The notes beneath the pieces were generated by a model, which worked only from the letters and a program-made list of their open reading frames with translations, was not told the origin of the DNA and searched no databases. Both the position numbers and the translations under genes were made by a program. A stretch of DNA of 64,000 nucleotides from Cellulomonas timonensis (GTDB lineage: Bacteria; Actinomycetota; Actinomycetes; Actinomycetales; Cellulomonadaceae), in contig NZ_FCOT01000013.1 of the NCBI RefSeq assembly GCF_900046455.1, positions 1,041,091-1,105,090 of the forward strand, read 5' to 3'. Each line of letters begins with the position of its first letter. Position 1 is the first letter of the stretch. Shown here one piece after another: positions 8,213-16,236 of the stretch.

Positions 8213-9073
8213 TCAGGTCGTGGCGCGGGTGGCCCAGAAGGCGACGGCCGCCGCTGCGGCCACGTTGAGCGAGTCGACGCCCCCGGCCATCGGGATGCGC
8301 ACGGTCAGGTCGGCCGCCGCGACTGTCGTCGCCTTCAACCCGTGGCCCTCGGCGCCGAGGATCAGCGCGAGGCGCTCCGGCAGGTCGCGCTCGAGCGCAT
8401 CGAGGCTGATCGAGTCGTCGGAGAGCGCGAGGGCCGCAGTGACGAACCCCGCGTCGCGCAGGGTCGCCATCCCGGCGGGCCACTCGTCGATGCGGGTCCA
8501 CGGCACCTGGAACACGGTGCCCATCGACACGCGCACCGAGCGCCGGTAAAGCGGGTCGGCGCAGCGCGGGGTGACCAGCACCGCGTCGACGCCCAGGGCT
8601 GCGGCTGAGCGGAACGCGGCGCCCACGTTGGTGTGGTCGACGATGTCCTCGAGCACGGCCACCCGCCGAGCCCCGCTGCCACCGCGCGCCCCGCGCAGCA
8701 CGTCCTCCACGGACGGCAACACCGGCCGGTGCATCGCGGCCAGCGCCCCGCGGTGCACATGGAAGCCGGTGATGGCCTCGAGCACGTCGGGCTCGGCGAC
8801 GTAGACGGGCACCCGCGTGCCGTCGTCGGGCAGGCCCGCGAGCATCTCCTCCAGGTCGGGCAGCCAGCGCGGGGAGACCAGCACCGAGCGTGGCCGGTGA
8901 CCGGCGTCGATCGCGCGGCGCAGCACGGTGGAGCTCTCCGCGATGTACAGGCCCTTGGCGGGCTCGTGCTTGGAGCGCAGCGCGACGTCGGTCAGCGAGA
9001 CGTAGTCGGCGAGGCGCTCGTCGGCGGGGTCGGTGAGGGGGATGATCTCGGGCGCTGGCACGTCGACCATCAT
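8213..9073 (-). CDS. TrmH/SpoU-family RNA 2'-O-ribose methyltransferase
   Basis: About 286 residues; uses SAM to methylate a ribose 2'-OH of tRNA or rRNA. The C-terminal SPOUT domain shows motif 1 EDIVDHTNVGAAFRSAAAL, motif 2 LILGAEGHGL and motif 3 IPMAGGVDSLNVAAAAAV; the trefoil-knot residues are all present. The N-terminal ~100 residues fit the SpoU substrate-binding domain. The start is uncertain: two adjacent ATG codons (9073, 9070) follow a hairpin by about 10 bases, and the longer reading frame runs back into the ABC exporter gene. The target nucleotide cannot be deduced. Confidence 0.87.
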   Translation of the reverse strand: MMVDVPAPEIIPLTDPADERLADYVSLTDVALRSKHEPAKGLYIAESSTVLRRAIDAGHRPRSVLVSPRWLPDLEEMLAGLPDDGTRVPVYVAEPDVLEAITGFHVHRGALAAMHRPVLPSVEDVLRGARGGSGARRVAVLEDIVDHTNVGAAFRSAAALGVDAVLVTPRCADPLYRRSVRVSMGTVFQVPWTRIDEWPAGMATLRDAGFVTAALALSDDSISLDALERDLPERLALILGAEGHGLKATTVAAADLTVRIPMAGGVDSLNVAAAAAVAFWATRATT

Positions 9074-9083
9074 CCCGCGATTG

Positions 9084-9119
9084 GCGCCCCGGCCCGGACC
9101 ACCGTCCGGGCCGGGGCGC
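9084..9119 (-). terminator. strong GC hairpin after the ABC exporter operon
   Basis: Perfect 16-bp arms (9084-9099 and 9104-9119) enclose a 4-base loop. It begins 22 bases after the stop of the second exporter gene and lacks a U-tract, as is common for actinobacterial terminators. It also abuts the start of the SpoU methyltransferase gene. Confidence 0.75.
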
Positions 9120-9140
9120 GTCGGACGCCAGTCGAGCGCC

Positions 9141-11141
9141 CTAGTCGAGCGCCGTGGCCGCCTCCGCGAACTGCGAGGCGTACAGCCGCGCATAGGCGCC
9201 GTCGGCCGCGAGCAGCTCGTCATGGGTGCCCTGCTCGACGATCGACCCGTGCTCCATGACGAGGATGACGTCCGCGTCGCGGATCGTGGACAGCCGGTGC
9301 GCGATGACGAAGGACGTCCGCCCGGCGCGCAGCGCGTTCATCGCCTGCTGCACGAGCACCTCGGTGCGGGTGTCCACCGAGGACGTCGCCTCGTCGAGCA
9401 CCAGGATCGCGGGGTCGGCGACGAACGCGCGGGCGATGGTGAGCAGCTGCTTCTCCCCCGCGCTGACATTCGACCCCTCGTCGTCGATCACCGTGTCGTA
9501 GCCCTCGGCGAGGGTCCGCACGAAGTGGTCGACGTGCGTGGTCCGCGCCGCCTCGATGAGGTGCTCGCGGGTGATCTCGTCGGCGGCGTAGGCGATGTTC
9601 TCGGCGATGGAGCCGCTGATCAGCCACGTGTCCTGCAGCACCATGCCGATCTGCGAGCGCAGGTCGTCCCTGGTCATGGCGGCGGTGTCCACCCCGTCGA
9701 GGGTGATGCGCCCGGAGTCGACCTCGTAGAACCGCATGAGCAGGTTCACCAGCGTGGTCTTGCCGGCGCCGGTGGGGCCGACGATGGCGACGGTCTGCCC
9801 GGGCTCGGCCACGAAGGACAGGTGCTCGATGAGCGGGTTCTCCCGGTCGTAGCTGAACGAGACGTCCTCGAAGGCCACGCGGCCCAGCACCGGGGTGGGC
9901 ACGGGCGCCGCGGGGTCCGGGTCGGGGCTCTGCTCCTCGGCGTCCAGCAGGTCGAAGACGCGCTCGGCGGACGCGACGCCGGACTGGAGGAGGTTCATCA
10001 TCGACGCGATCTGCGTGAGCGGCTGCGTGAACTGCCGGGAGTACTGGATGAACGCCTGCACGTCGCCCAGCGACATGGTCCCCGACGCGACCCGCAGGCC
10101 GCCGATGACCGCGATGATCACGTAGTTGAGGTTCGACAGGAAGCCCAGCGCCGGCTGGATGATCCCCGAGATGAACTGCGCGCGGAACGAGGCCTCGTAC
10201 AGCTTGCCGTTCTCGTCGTGGAACGTGGAGATCGCCTCGCGCTGGTGGCCGAACACCTTGACCAGCGCGTGGCCCGTGTACATCTCCTCGATGTGCGCGT
10301 TGAGCGTGCCGGTGCGCTGCCACTGCGCGACGAACTGCGGCTGGGACCGCTTGGCGATGGCGGCGGTCACCACCACGGAGAGCGGCACGGTCACCAGGGC
10401 CACGAGGGCCAGCAGCGGCGAGATCCAGAACATCATCGCGAGCACGCCGATCACGGTGAGCACGGAGGTGATCACCTGGGACAGGGTCTGCTGCAGGGTC
10501 TGGGCGATGTTGTCGATGTCGTTGGTGACGCGGCTGAGCACCTCGCCGCGGGGCTGCTTGTCGAAGTACGACAGTGGCAGCCGCTGGAGCTTGCGCTCGA
10601 CGGACTCGCGCATCCGGAAGACGGTGCGCTGCACAATGCCCGCGGTGAGCCGGCCCTGCAGCCACCCGAACACGAACGACCCCACGTAGATAGCCAGGAC
10701 GAGCAACAGCACGTCGCGCAGGCGCGTGAAGTCGACGCCTTGCCCGGGCACCACGTCCGCGCCCGACAGCAGGTCCGCGAAGCTGTCCTCGCCCCTGGCG
10801 CGCAGCCCGGCGATGGCCTCGCTCTTGCTGATCCCCTCGGGCAGCTGGCGGCCGATGACGCCCTCGAAAATGATGTTCGTCGCCTGGCCGAGGATCTTCG
10901 GCCCGGTGACGACGAGCGCCACCGACACAACCGCGAGCGCGACGGTCAACGCCATCTTCAGTCGCTCGGGCCGCAGGTAGCCGAGCAGCCGGCCGCCGGA
11001 GCCGCGGAAGTCCATCGACTTCTCGGTGGGCATGCCGAGCCCGCCCATCGGGCCGTGGCCGCCTCCGTGCGGAGGACGGCGCCCACCCGTCGCGGGCTTC
11101 TCCCCGACCGGCGCTGCGCCGGGTCGCTGGTTCGCGCTCAC
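9141..11141 (-). CDS. ABC exporter half-transporter, canonical-site subunit
   Basis: 666 residues: a Gly/Pro/His-rich cytosolic leader of ~50 residues, a six-helix exporter membrane domain, and a C-terminal nucleotide-binding domain. Walker A is GPTGAGKTTLVNL, signature NVSAGEKQLL, and Walker B ILVLDEATSSVD with the catalytic Glu present. It pairs with the next-upstream gene, whose own Walker B carries Asp in place of Glu, so the two probably form a heterodimeric multidrug-type exporter with one active site. The GTG start overlaps the partner's stop (GTGA) and has GAGGAGG upstream; longer frames are antisense noise. Substrate unknown. Confidence 0.88.
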   Translation of the reverse strand: MSANQRPGAAPVGEKPATGGRRPPHGGGHGPMGGLGMPTEKSMDFRGSGGRLLGYLRPERLKMALTVALAVVSVALVVTGPKILGQATNIIFEGVIGRQLPEGISKSEAIAGLRARGEDSFADLLSGADVVPGQGVDFTRLRDVLLLVLAIYVGSFVFGWLQGRLTAGIVQRTVFRMRESVERKLQRLPLSYFDKQPRGEVLSRVTNDIDNIAQTLQQTLSQVITSVLTVIGVLAMMFWISPLLALVALVTVPLSVVVTAAIAKRSQPQFVAQWQRTGTLNAHIEEMYTGHALVKVFGHQREAISTFHDENGKLYEASFRAQFISGIIQPALGFLSNLNYVIIAVIGGLRVASGTMSLGDVQAFIQYSRQFTQPLTQIASMMNLLQSGVASAERVFDLLDAEEQSPDPDPAAPVPTPVLGRVAFEDVSFSYDRENPLIEHLSFVAEPGQTVAIVGPTGAGKTTLVNLLMRFYEVDSGRITLDGVDTAAMTRDDLRSQIGMVLQDTWLISGSIAENIAYAADEITREHLIEAARTTHVDHFVRTLAEGYDTVIDDEGSNVSAGEKQLLTIARAFVADPAILVLDEATSSVDTRTEVLVQQAMNALRAGRTSFVIAHRLSTIRDADVILVMEHGSIVEQGTHDELLAADGAYARLYASQFAEAATALD

Positions 11142-12877
11142 GCGGCGGCCTCCTCTTCGCTGATCTGCGAGAAGACGATCTCGCGGTAGGTCTCGGACGT
11201 CTCGAGCAGGCTCTCGTGGGTGCCGCGGGCCACGATGGCCCCGCCCTCGAGGACGACGATCTCGTCGGCGTGCCGGATGGTCGCGACGCGTTGGGCCACG
11301 ATCAGCACGGTGGACCCGCGGGTCTCGGGGACCAGCGCGGCGCGCAGCGCGGCGTCGGTGGCGAAGTCGAGCGCGGAGAACGAGTCGTCGAACAGGTAGA
11401 TCTGCGGGCGCCGCACGATCGCTCGGGCGATCGCCAGGCGCTGGCGCTGGCCCCCGGAGAAGTTGGAGCCGCCCTGCGCGACGGGCGCGTCGAGCCCGCC
11501 GGGCGTCGCCTCGACGAAGTCGCGGGCCTGCGCGACCTCGAGCGCATGCCACACCTCCTCGTCGGTGGCGTCCGGCTTGCCGTAGCGCACGTTCGTGGCG
11601 ATGGTCCCGGTGAACAGGTAGGGCTTCTGCGGCACCAGCCCGATGGCCGACCACAGGTCGTCCGGGTCGAGCTCGCGCACGTCCACGCCGCCCACCAGCA
11701 CGGAGCCGCCGGTGGCGTCGAACAGGCGGGGCACCAGGCCCAGCAGCGTCGTCTTCCCGGCGCCGGTGGAGCCGATGATGGCGGTGGTCTGGCCGGGCTG
11801 GGCGTCGAGGTCGATGCCGTGCAGCACGGGGTGCTCGGCGCCCGGGTAACGGAACTCCACGTCGCGCATCTGCAGGCGTCCGCGATCTGCGGGGTCCAGG
11901 GGCATGGGACGGGCGGGCGGCTGCACGGAGGTGTGCGCCTTCATCACCTCGCCGACGCGCTCCGCGGAGACCACGGCCCGCGGGACCATGATGAACATCA
12001 TCGTGGACATCATCACGGACATGAGGATGTAGGCGATGTAGCTGAGGTAGGCGACGAGCGACCCGACCTGCATCTGCCCGGAGTCGATGCGGCCGGCGCC
12101 GAACCACAGCACCGCCACGCTCGTCGCGTTCATGATCAGCATGACGAGCGGGAACATCAGCGCCATGATCTTGCCGACTCGCAGCGAGGTGTCGAACAGC
12201 GCGGTGTTGGCGCCGGCGAACCGGCGGGACTCCTGGCGCTCGCGCACGAAAGCGCGGATGACGCGGATGCCGGTGATCTGCTCGCGCATCACGCGGTTGA
12301 TGGTGTCGATGCGCTTCTGCATGACGCGGAACTGCGGCACCATCCGGGCCACGACGAAGCCGATCACGACGCCCAGCACGGGCACCGCGACGAGCAGCAC
12401 GGCGGACAGCCCGACGTCCTCCTGCAGGGCCATGATCACGCCGCCGACCAGCATGATCGGCGCCATCACCATCACGGTGAACGTCAGCAGCACCACCATC
12501 TGGATCTGCTGCACGTCATTCGTGGTGCGGGTGATGAGCGTGGGGGCGCCGAACTGGCCGACCTCGCGCGCGGAGAACGTCTGCACATGCGTGAACAGGC
12601 CCTCGCGGACGTCGCGGCCGAACGCCATGGCGGTGCGGGCGCCGAAGTACACGGCGGCGATGGCGCACACGACCTGGAGCAGGCTGACGGCGAGCATGAT
12701 GCCGCCCTCGCGCAGGATGTAGCCGGTGTCGCCGCGCGCGATGCCGTCGTCGATGATGTGCGCGTTGAGGCTGGGCAGGTACAGCGTCGCGATGGTCTGG
12801 ACGAGCTGCAAGGCCATCGCGGCGGCGACCGACCGGCGGTACGGCCTGAGGTACTCCTTCAGGAGTTGCGTGAGCAT
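11138..12877 (-). CDS. ABC exporter half-transporter, degenerate-site subunit
   Basis: 579 residues: membrane domain (about residues 1-310) followed by an ABC cassette with Walker A GSTGAGKTTLLGL, signature NFSGGQRQRL, and Walker B YLFDDSFSALD. The residue after the Walker B Asp is Asp rather than the catalytic Glu, as in the non-catalytic site of heterodimeric exporters such as TM287/288. Its start overlaps the tetR stop by one base (TGATG) and its stop overlaps the start of the second half-transporter, so the three genes form one operon. Confidence 0.88.
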   Translation of the reverse strand: MLTQLLKEYLRPYRRSVAAAMALQLVQTIATLYLPSLNAHIIDDGIARGDTGYILREGGIMLAVSLLQVVCAIAAVYFGARTAMAFGRDVREGLFTHVQTFSAREVGQFGAPTLITRTTNDVQQIQMVVLLTFTVMVMAPIMLVGGVIMALQEDVGLSAVLLVAVPVLGVVIGFVVARMVPQFRVMQKRIDTINRVMREQITGIRVIRAFVRERQESRRFAGANTALFDTSLRVGKIMALMFPLVMLIMNATSVAVLWFGAGRIDSGQMQVGSLVAYLSYIAYILMSVMMSTMMFIMVPRAVVSAERVGEVMKAHTSVQPPARPMPLDPADRGRLQMRDVEFRYPGAEHPVLHGIDLDAQPGQTTAIIGSTGAGKTTLLGLVPRLFDATGGSVLVGGVDVRELDPDDLWSAIGLVPQKPYLFTGTIATNVRYGKPDATDEEVWHALEVAQARDFVEATPGGLDAPVAQGGSNFSGGQRQRLAIARAIVRRPQIYLFDDSFSALDFATDAALRAALVPETRGSTVLIVAQRVATIRHADEIVVLEGGAIVARGTHESLLETSETYREIVFSQISEEEAAA

Positions 12878-13617
12878 CAGCCCTCCTCCCCGTGGTTGGC
12901 GGATGTGTGGGCGTCGGACGCGTGGTGGGCGAGGCCGTCCAGGGCGACGGCGACGAGATCCTCGGCGGACAGGTTCAGCCCGCTCCCCCAGGCGCCGGGG
13001 CGCCGCGTCGACAGCACGAGCCCCATGAGGATGCGCGCGCTGTCCAGCGGCGGCAGGCGCAGCTCGGCGGCATGCGCGGCGAGGAGCTCCGCGACCGCGT
13101 CGACCACGGGCTCCACGGACGCGTGGTGGCGGCGGGCGCGATGCCCATGCGGTGGAGCGCCATGTCCGACGCCGGGGCGGTGCTCGCCGCCAGGACGGTG
13201 CTCGCCGCCAGGAGAGTGCTCGCTGCCGGGACGGTGCTCGCCGTCGGGCGCGTGGTGGGCCACGAAGAGCAGGTCGACGACTTGGCCGGCGCGGTCCTGC
13301 ATGAGCCGCACCGCCTCGGTGAGTGCGGGCCGCAGGGCCTGCGAGGCGGGGATCGCCTCGATCTGGGCGACCAGGTCCACCGGGTCCAAGGCCCGCTCGA
13401 CGGCGGCGCGCACAAGGGTCTCCTTGTCGGGGAAGACCCGGAACAGCGTCCCCTCGGCGACGCCGGCGGCGGCGGCGAGCTCGCGGGTGGTCACTGCGCC
13501 ACCGCGTTCGCGCAGCAGCGGCACAACTGCCTCGAGGATCGCGGTGCGCCTGTCGTCAGGCGCCATCGCGGGGGCGCGGCGCGGCCGCGGCTGGGCGTTG
13601 AAGGGCATGAGCCCCAT
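12877..13617 (-). CDS. TetR-family repressor with His-rich repeat insertion
   Basis: About 246 residues. The N-terminal HTH is clear: ILEAVVPLLRERGGAVTTREL, then AGVAEGTLFRVFPDKETLV. The ligand-binding half is interrupted by a low-complexity loop of about 50 residues built from GEH-(R/S)-PG repeats and HGHRARRHH, encoded by four 18-bp tandem units at 13179-13250. It heads the ABC exporter operon, and a 9-bp-arm palindrome (13623-13642) lies just upstream, so autorepression with the exporter is likely. Start uncertain: ATG 13617 or 13608; a GTG at 13638 lies inside the palindrome. Confidence 0.85.
   Translation of the reverse strand: MGLMPFNAQPRPRRAPAMAPDDRRTAILEAVVPLLRERGGAVTTRELAAAAGVAEGTLFRVFPDKETLVRAAVERALDPVDLVAQIEAIPASQALRPALTEAVRLMQDRAGQVVDLLFVAHHAPDGEHRPGSEHSPGGEHRPGGEHRPGVGHGAPPHGHRARRHHASVEPVVDAVAELLAAHAAELRLPPLDSARILMGLVLSTRRPGAWGSGLNLSAEDLVAVALDGLAHHASDAHTSANHGEEG
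13179..13250. repeat. four 18-bp tandem repeats inside tetR
   Basis: Units GGTGCTCGCCGCCAGGAC, GGTGCTCGCCGCCAGGAG, AGTGCTCGCTGCCGGGAC and GGTGCTCGCCGTCGGGCG run head to tail. Each is six codons, so copy-number changes keep the reading frame. On the coding strand they give the His/Pro-rich loop. Confidence 0.85.
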
Positions 13618-13622
13618 GGTAA

Positions 13623-13642
13623 GTGAGTGAGAACTCACTCAC
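13623..13642. promoter_or_regulatory. TetR operator palindrome
   Basis: GTGAGTGAG (13623-13631) and CTCACTCAC (13634-13642) are perfect arms around an AA spacer. Size and symmetry match operators of TetR-family repressors. It sits immediately upstream of the tetR start and so could block transcription of tetR and the exporter genes. Confidence 0.75.
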
Positions 13643-13667
13643 AAGTTCATTTCCGCCGCCGGCCCGC

Positions 13668-14915
13668 TCACTGCTCCGGGGCCGGGCCCGAGTCGGGTCG
13701 GGCGTCACGCTCGGACGGCGGCACGATGGGGTCGACGTCCTCCGGCGGCTCGGTCGGCGCGATCGGCTCCCGACGCGCCGGCGGAGGCGCGGCGACGTCC
13801 TCGCGCTGCGGGACCGCTGGGCGCTGCCCCAACTCCGCGCCGGGGTCGAACGGCAGCCCACTGAGCGTGCCCGCGCTCGTCGCGTCCTCGGTGGCGGCCT
13901 GCGAGTCCCGCCGGGCCTCCGCGAGCGCCTCGGCGGGATCCTTGAGCGCCACCGACGGCAGCCCGGACCCGAGCGGCGAGGGCTCGGGCTGGCGGGGCGC
14001 CCCCCCCGGCGGCGGGGCGCCCAGCCCGGCGAACCCCTGCACGAACTGCCCGAGCGCGCCCGTCAGCTCCGAGGGGATCACCCACACCTTGTTCGCCGGG
14101 CTCGCGGCCACCTTCGGCAGGGTCTGCAGGTACTGGTAGGCCAGCAGCTTCGGGTCGGCGTCGCCGCGGTGCACCGCGTCGAAGACCTGGAGGATCGCCC
14201 GCGCCTCGCCCTCGGCGTTGAGGATCGCGGCCTGCGCCGAGCCCTCCGCCCGCAGGATCGCCGCCTGCTTCTCGCCCTCGGCCGTGAGGATCTGGCTCTG
14301 CTTGACGCCCTCGGCCGTGAGGATGGCGGCGCGCCGGTCACGCTCGGCGCGCATCTGCTGCTCCATCGACCCCTGCACCGAGGCGGGCGGGTCGATGGCC
14401 TTGAGCTCGACCCGGTTGACGCGGATGCCCCAGCGCCCCGTGGCCTCGTCCAGCACCCCGCGCAGCTGGCCGTTGATCTGGTCGCGGCTCGTGAGGGTCT
14501 GCTCGAGGTCCATCGACCCGATCACGTTGCGGAGCGTGGTGACGGTGAGCTGCTCGATGCCGGTGATGTAGTTGGCGATCTCGTACACCGCGGACTTCGG
14601 GTCGGTGACCTGGAAGTAGATGACCGTGTCGATGCTCACCACGAGGTTGTCCGAGGTGATCACCGGCTGCGGCGGGAAGGAGACGACTTGCTCGCGCAGG
14701 TCGACGGCGGCCCGCACCCGGTCCACGAACGGGATCAGCAGATGCAGCCCCGCGTCGAGGGTGCGCGAGTACCGGCCCAGCCGCTCGACCACCACCGCGA
14801 CGGCCTGCGGCACGATCCGCACCGCCCGCGCGAGGGCCACCACCACGAAGATGACGACCAATGCCAGCACGATCAGCCCGAGGACCTGCCCCGGATCGAG
14901 GTTCTCGTCGAACAC
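13668..14915 (-). CDS. SPFH/band 7 membrane protein (stomatin/QmcA-like)
   Basis: 415 residues. A single N-terminal membrane helix (VLGLIVLALVVIFVVVAL, about residues 12-29) is followed by a complete SPFH domain (RIVPQAVAVVVERLGRYSRTLD ... IDTVIYFQVTDPKSAVYEI) and a coiled-coil stretch with repeated ILTAEGxKQ/AEGEARA units. The last ~120 residues are Pro-rich and likely disordered. Such proteins form large ring-like assemblies in the membrane, often with an NfeD partner, which is exactly the next gene upstream (start 57 bases away). Role in membrane microdomains or protease control is family knowledge, not shown here. Confidence 0.87.
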   Translation of the reverse strand: MFDENLDPGQVLGLIVLALVVIFVVVALARAVRIVPQAVAVVVERLGRYSRTLDAGLHLLIPFVDRVRAAVDLREQVVSFPPQPVITSDNLVVSIDTVIYFQVTDPKSAVYEIANYITGIEQLTVTTLRNVIGSMDLEQTLTSRDQINGQLRGVLDEATGRWGIRVNRVELKAIDPPASVQGSMEQQMRAERDRRAAILTAEGVKQSQILTAEGEKQAAILRAEGSAQAAILNAEGEARAILQVFDAVHRGDADPKLLAYQYLQTLPKVAASPANKVWVIPSELTGALGQFVQGFAGLGAPPPGGAPRQPEPSPLGSGLPSVALKDPAEALAEARRDSQAATEDATSAGTLSGLPFDPGAELGQRPAVPQREDVAAPPPARREPIAPTEPPEDVDPIVPPSERDARPDSGPAPEQ

Positions 14916-14972
14916 GATGCGTCCTCCTCGTCAGGCCGCGCGACACGCCTGGTTGGCTCGTCGCGCCCTCGC

Positions 14973-15425
14973 TCACGCGTGCGGGGCGTCCTGCTGCGCG
15001 ACCACCACGGCCGTCGCCCCCTCGATCCGGCTGACCCGCACCTCGGCGCCCGCCGGGAAGACGGCGCCCTCCTGGCCGGCACGGGCCGACCAGACCTCGC
15101 CCGCCAGCTTCACCCGGCCGCCGGCCTCGGTGGTGGGGGCGACCACCACGGCGGTGCGCCCGACGAGCGCGGCCGCGTTCGTCTCCACCAGCGTCGTCCG
15201 AGCCCGCAGGTGCCGCAACAGCCAGGGCCGCAGCGCGAACAGCAGCACGACGGCCGTCCCCGCGGCCACGACGATCTGCACGGGGACCGAGGCGCCGAGC
15301 GCGTTCGCCACGGCCCCGGCGATGGCCCCGCCGGCCAGCATCAGGAAGATCAGGTCGAGGGAGATCATCTCGGCGATGCCGAGCAGCAGGGCGCCGCCCA
15401 CCCACCACAGCCATCCGCCGTTCAT
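14973..15425 (-). CDS. NfeD-like membrane protein
   Basis: 150 residues beginning MNGGWLWWVGGALLLGI. Three or four hydrophobic helices occupy residues ~5-70, followed by a small OB-fold-type domain (LVGRTAVVVAPTTEAGGRVKLAGEVWSAR). This is the short NfeD1b class, without the ClpP-like protease domain. The ATG at 15425 has GGGGAGG upstream; the longer open frame overlaps the divergent-strand promoter area and a tetR gene. It is paired with the downstream SPFH gene, the standard NfeD/SPFH partnership. Confidence 0.85.
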   Translation of the reverse strand: MNGGWLWWVGGALLLGIAEMISLDLIFLMLAGGAIAGAVANALGASVPVQIVVAAGTAVVLLFALRPWLLRHLRARTTLVETNAAALVGRTAVVVAPTTEAGGRVKLAGEVWSARAGQEGAVFPAGAEVRVSRIEGATAVVVAQQDAPHA

Positions 15426-15466
15426 CGGGGCCTCCCCTACTCGTCCCGGGGCCGTCAGCCCTCGGG

Positions 15467-16138
15467 CTACCGCTGCGCCGCGCTCTCCCGGGCGAGCCAC
15501 GGATGCCGCTCGGGCCGGGCGGCGACCCGGCCGAGCCGGTCCTCGACGGCCGCGAGCGCCCGGCTGTACACCGAGTCGTCCCCATGCAGCAACGAGAGCG
15601 TGTTGGCCATCTCGAGCATCGAGGTGAGCTCGAACTCGAGCTGGTCGACGTCTGTCCCCTCGACGATATCCCCGGCGTCCAGCGCCCTGGCGGCGATGCC
15701 CCGGACGTGACGCGACCACGCGGCGTAGGAGTCGACCACGGCGGCGCGCACGGGGCCGGTGCGGGAGTCGAACTCGGCGGTCACGGCGGAGAAGAAGCAC
15801 CCGCCGTCGAACACCCGGCTGCGGGAGTAGTCGAGCCACAGCGCGCACAGCGTGTGCAGCCGGTCCAGCCCGTCGGGCACCTCGCGCGCAGGGCCCACGA
15901 CGTGGTCGACGAGCATGGCGCGCGCCGCCTCGACGGTGGCGAGCTGCAGCGCCTGCTTGGAGCCGAAGAGCGTGAAGATCCCGCTCTTGCTGACGCCGAC
16001 CTCACTCGCCAGCCGTCCGAGCGAGAGCTCGGCCAGGCCGTCCACCGAGGCGATCTGCACCGCGCGGGCGAGCACTGCGGCACGGGTGCGGTTGCCCCGC
16101 TCGACCCGCCCGTCGGGGCGCTCTCCGCTCTCGCTCAT
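15467..16138 (-). CDS. TetR-family transcriptional regulator
   Basis: 223 residues. HTH: AAVLARAVQIASVDGLAELSLGRLA, then VGVSKSGIFTLFGSKQALQ. The C-terminal domain (LDYSRSRVFDGGCFFSAVTAEFDSR) is the TetR_C type seen in regulators of hydrolases. It is divergent from an alpha/beta hydrolase at 16237, and the ~98-bp gap carries a short palindrome at 16183-16196, suggesting control of both genes. Confidence 0.85.
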   Translation of the reverse strand: MSESGERPDGRVERGNRTRAAVLARAVQIASVDGLAELSLGRLASEVGVSKSGIFTLFGSKQALQLATVEAARAMLVDHVVGPAREVPDGLDRLHTLCALWLDYSRSRVFDGGCFFSAVTAEFDSRTGPVRAAVVDSYAAWSRHVRGIAARALDAGDIVEGTDVDQLEFELTSMLEMANTLSLLHGDDSVYSRALAAVEDRLGRVAARPERHPWLARESAAQR

Positions 16139-16182
16139 GCGGGGACGCTATCCGCCGACCGGGACCTGTGCAATGCTCTGAA

Positions 16183-16196
16183 CGCACGTCCGTGCG
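16183..16196. promoter_or_regulatory. palindrome between tetR and hydrolase gene
   Basis: CGCACG and CGTGCG flank a TC spacer. An offset outer pair, CAATGC at 16171-16176 and GCATTG at 16196-16201, surrounds it. The position in a divergent promoter fits a TetR operator; the exact boundaries are uncertain. Confidence 0.45.
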
Positions 16197-16236
16197 CATT
16201 GTCGCGTGACGCTTGACACCGCCGAGGAGAACGACC

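Noticed and set aside
9033..13630. Long plus-strand open frames rich in His, Asp, Gly and Gln across the ABC exporter genes
   Set aside because: They mirror the codon-position bias of the real minus-strand genes and show no domain motif or ribosome binding site.
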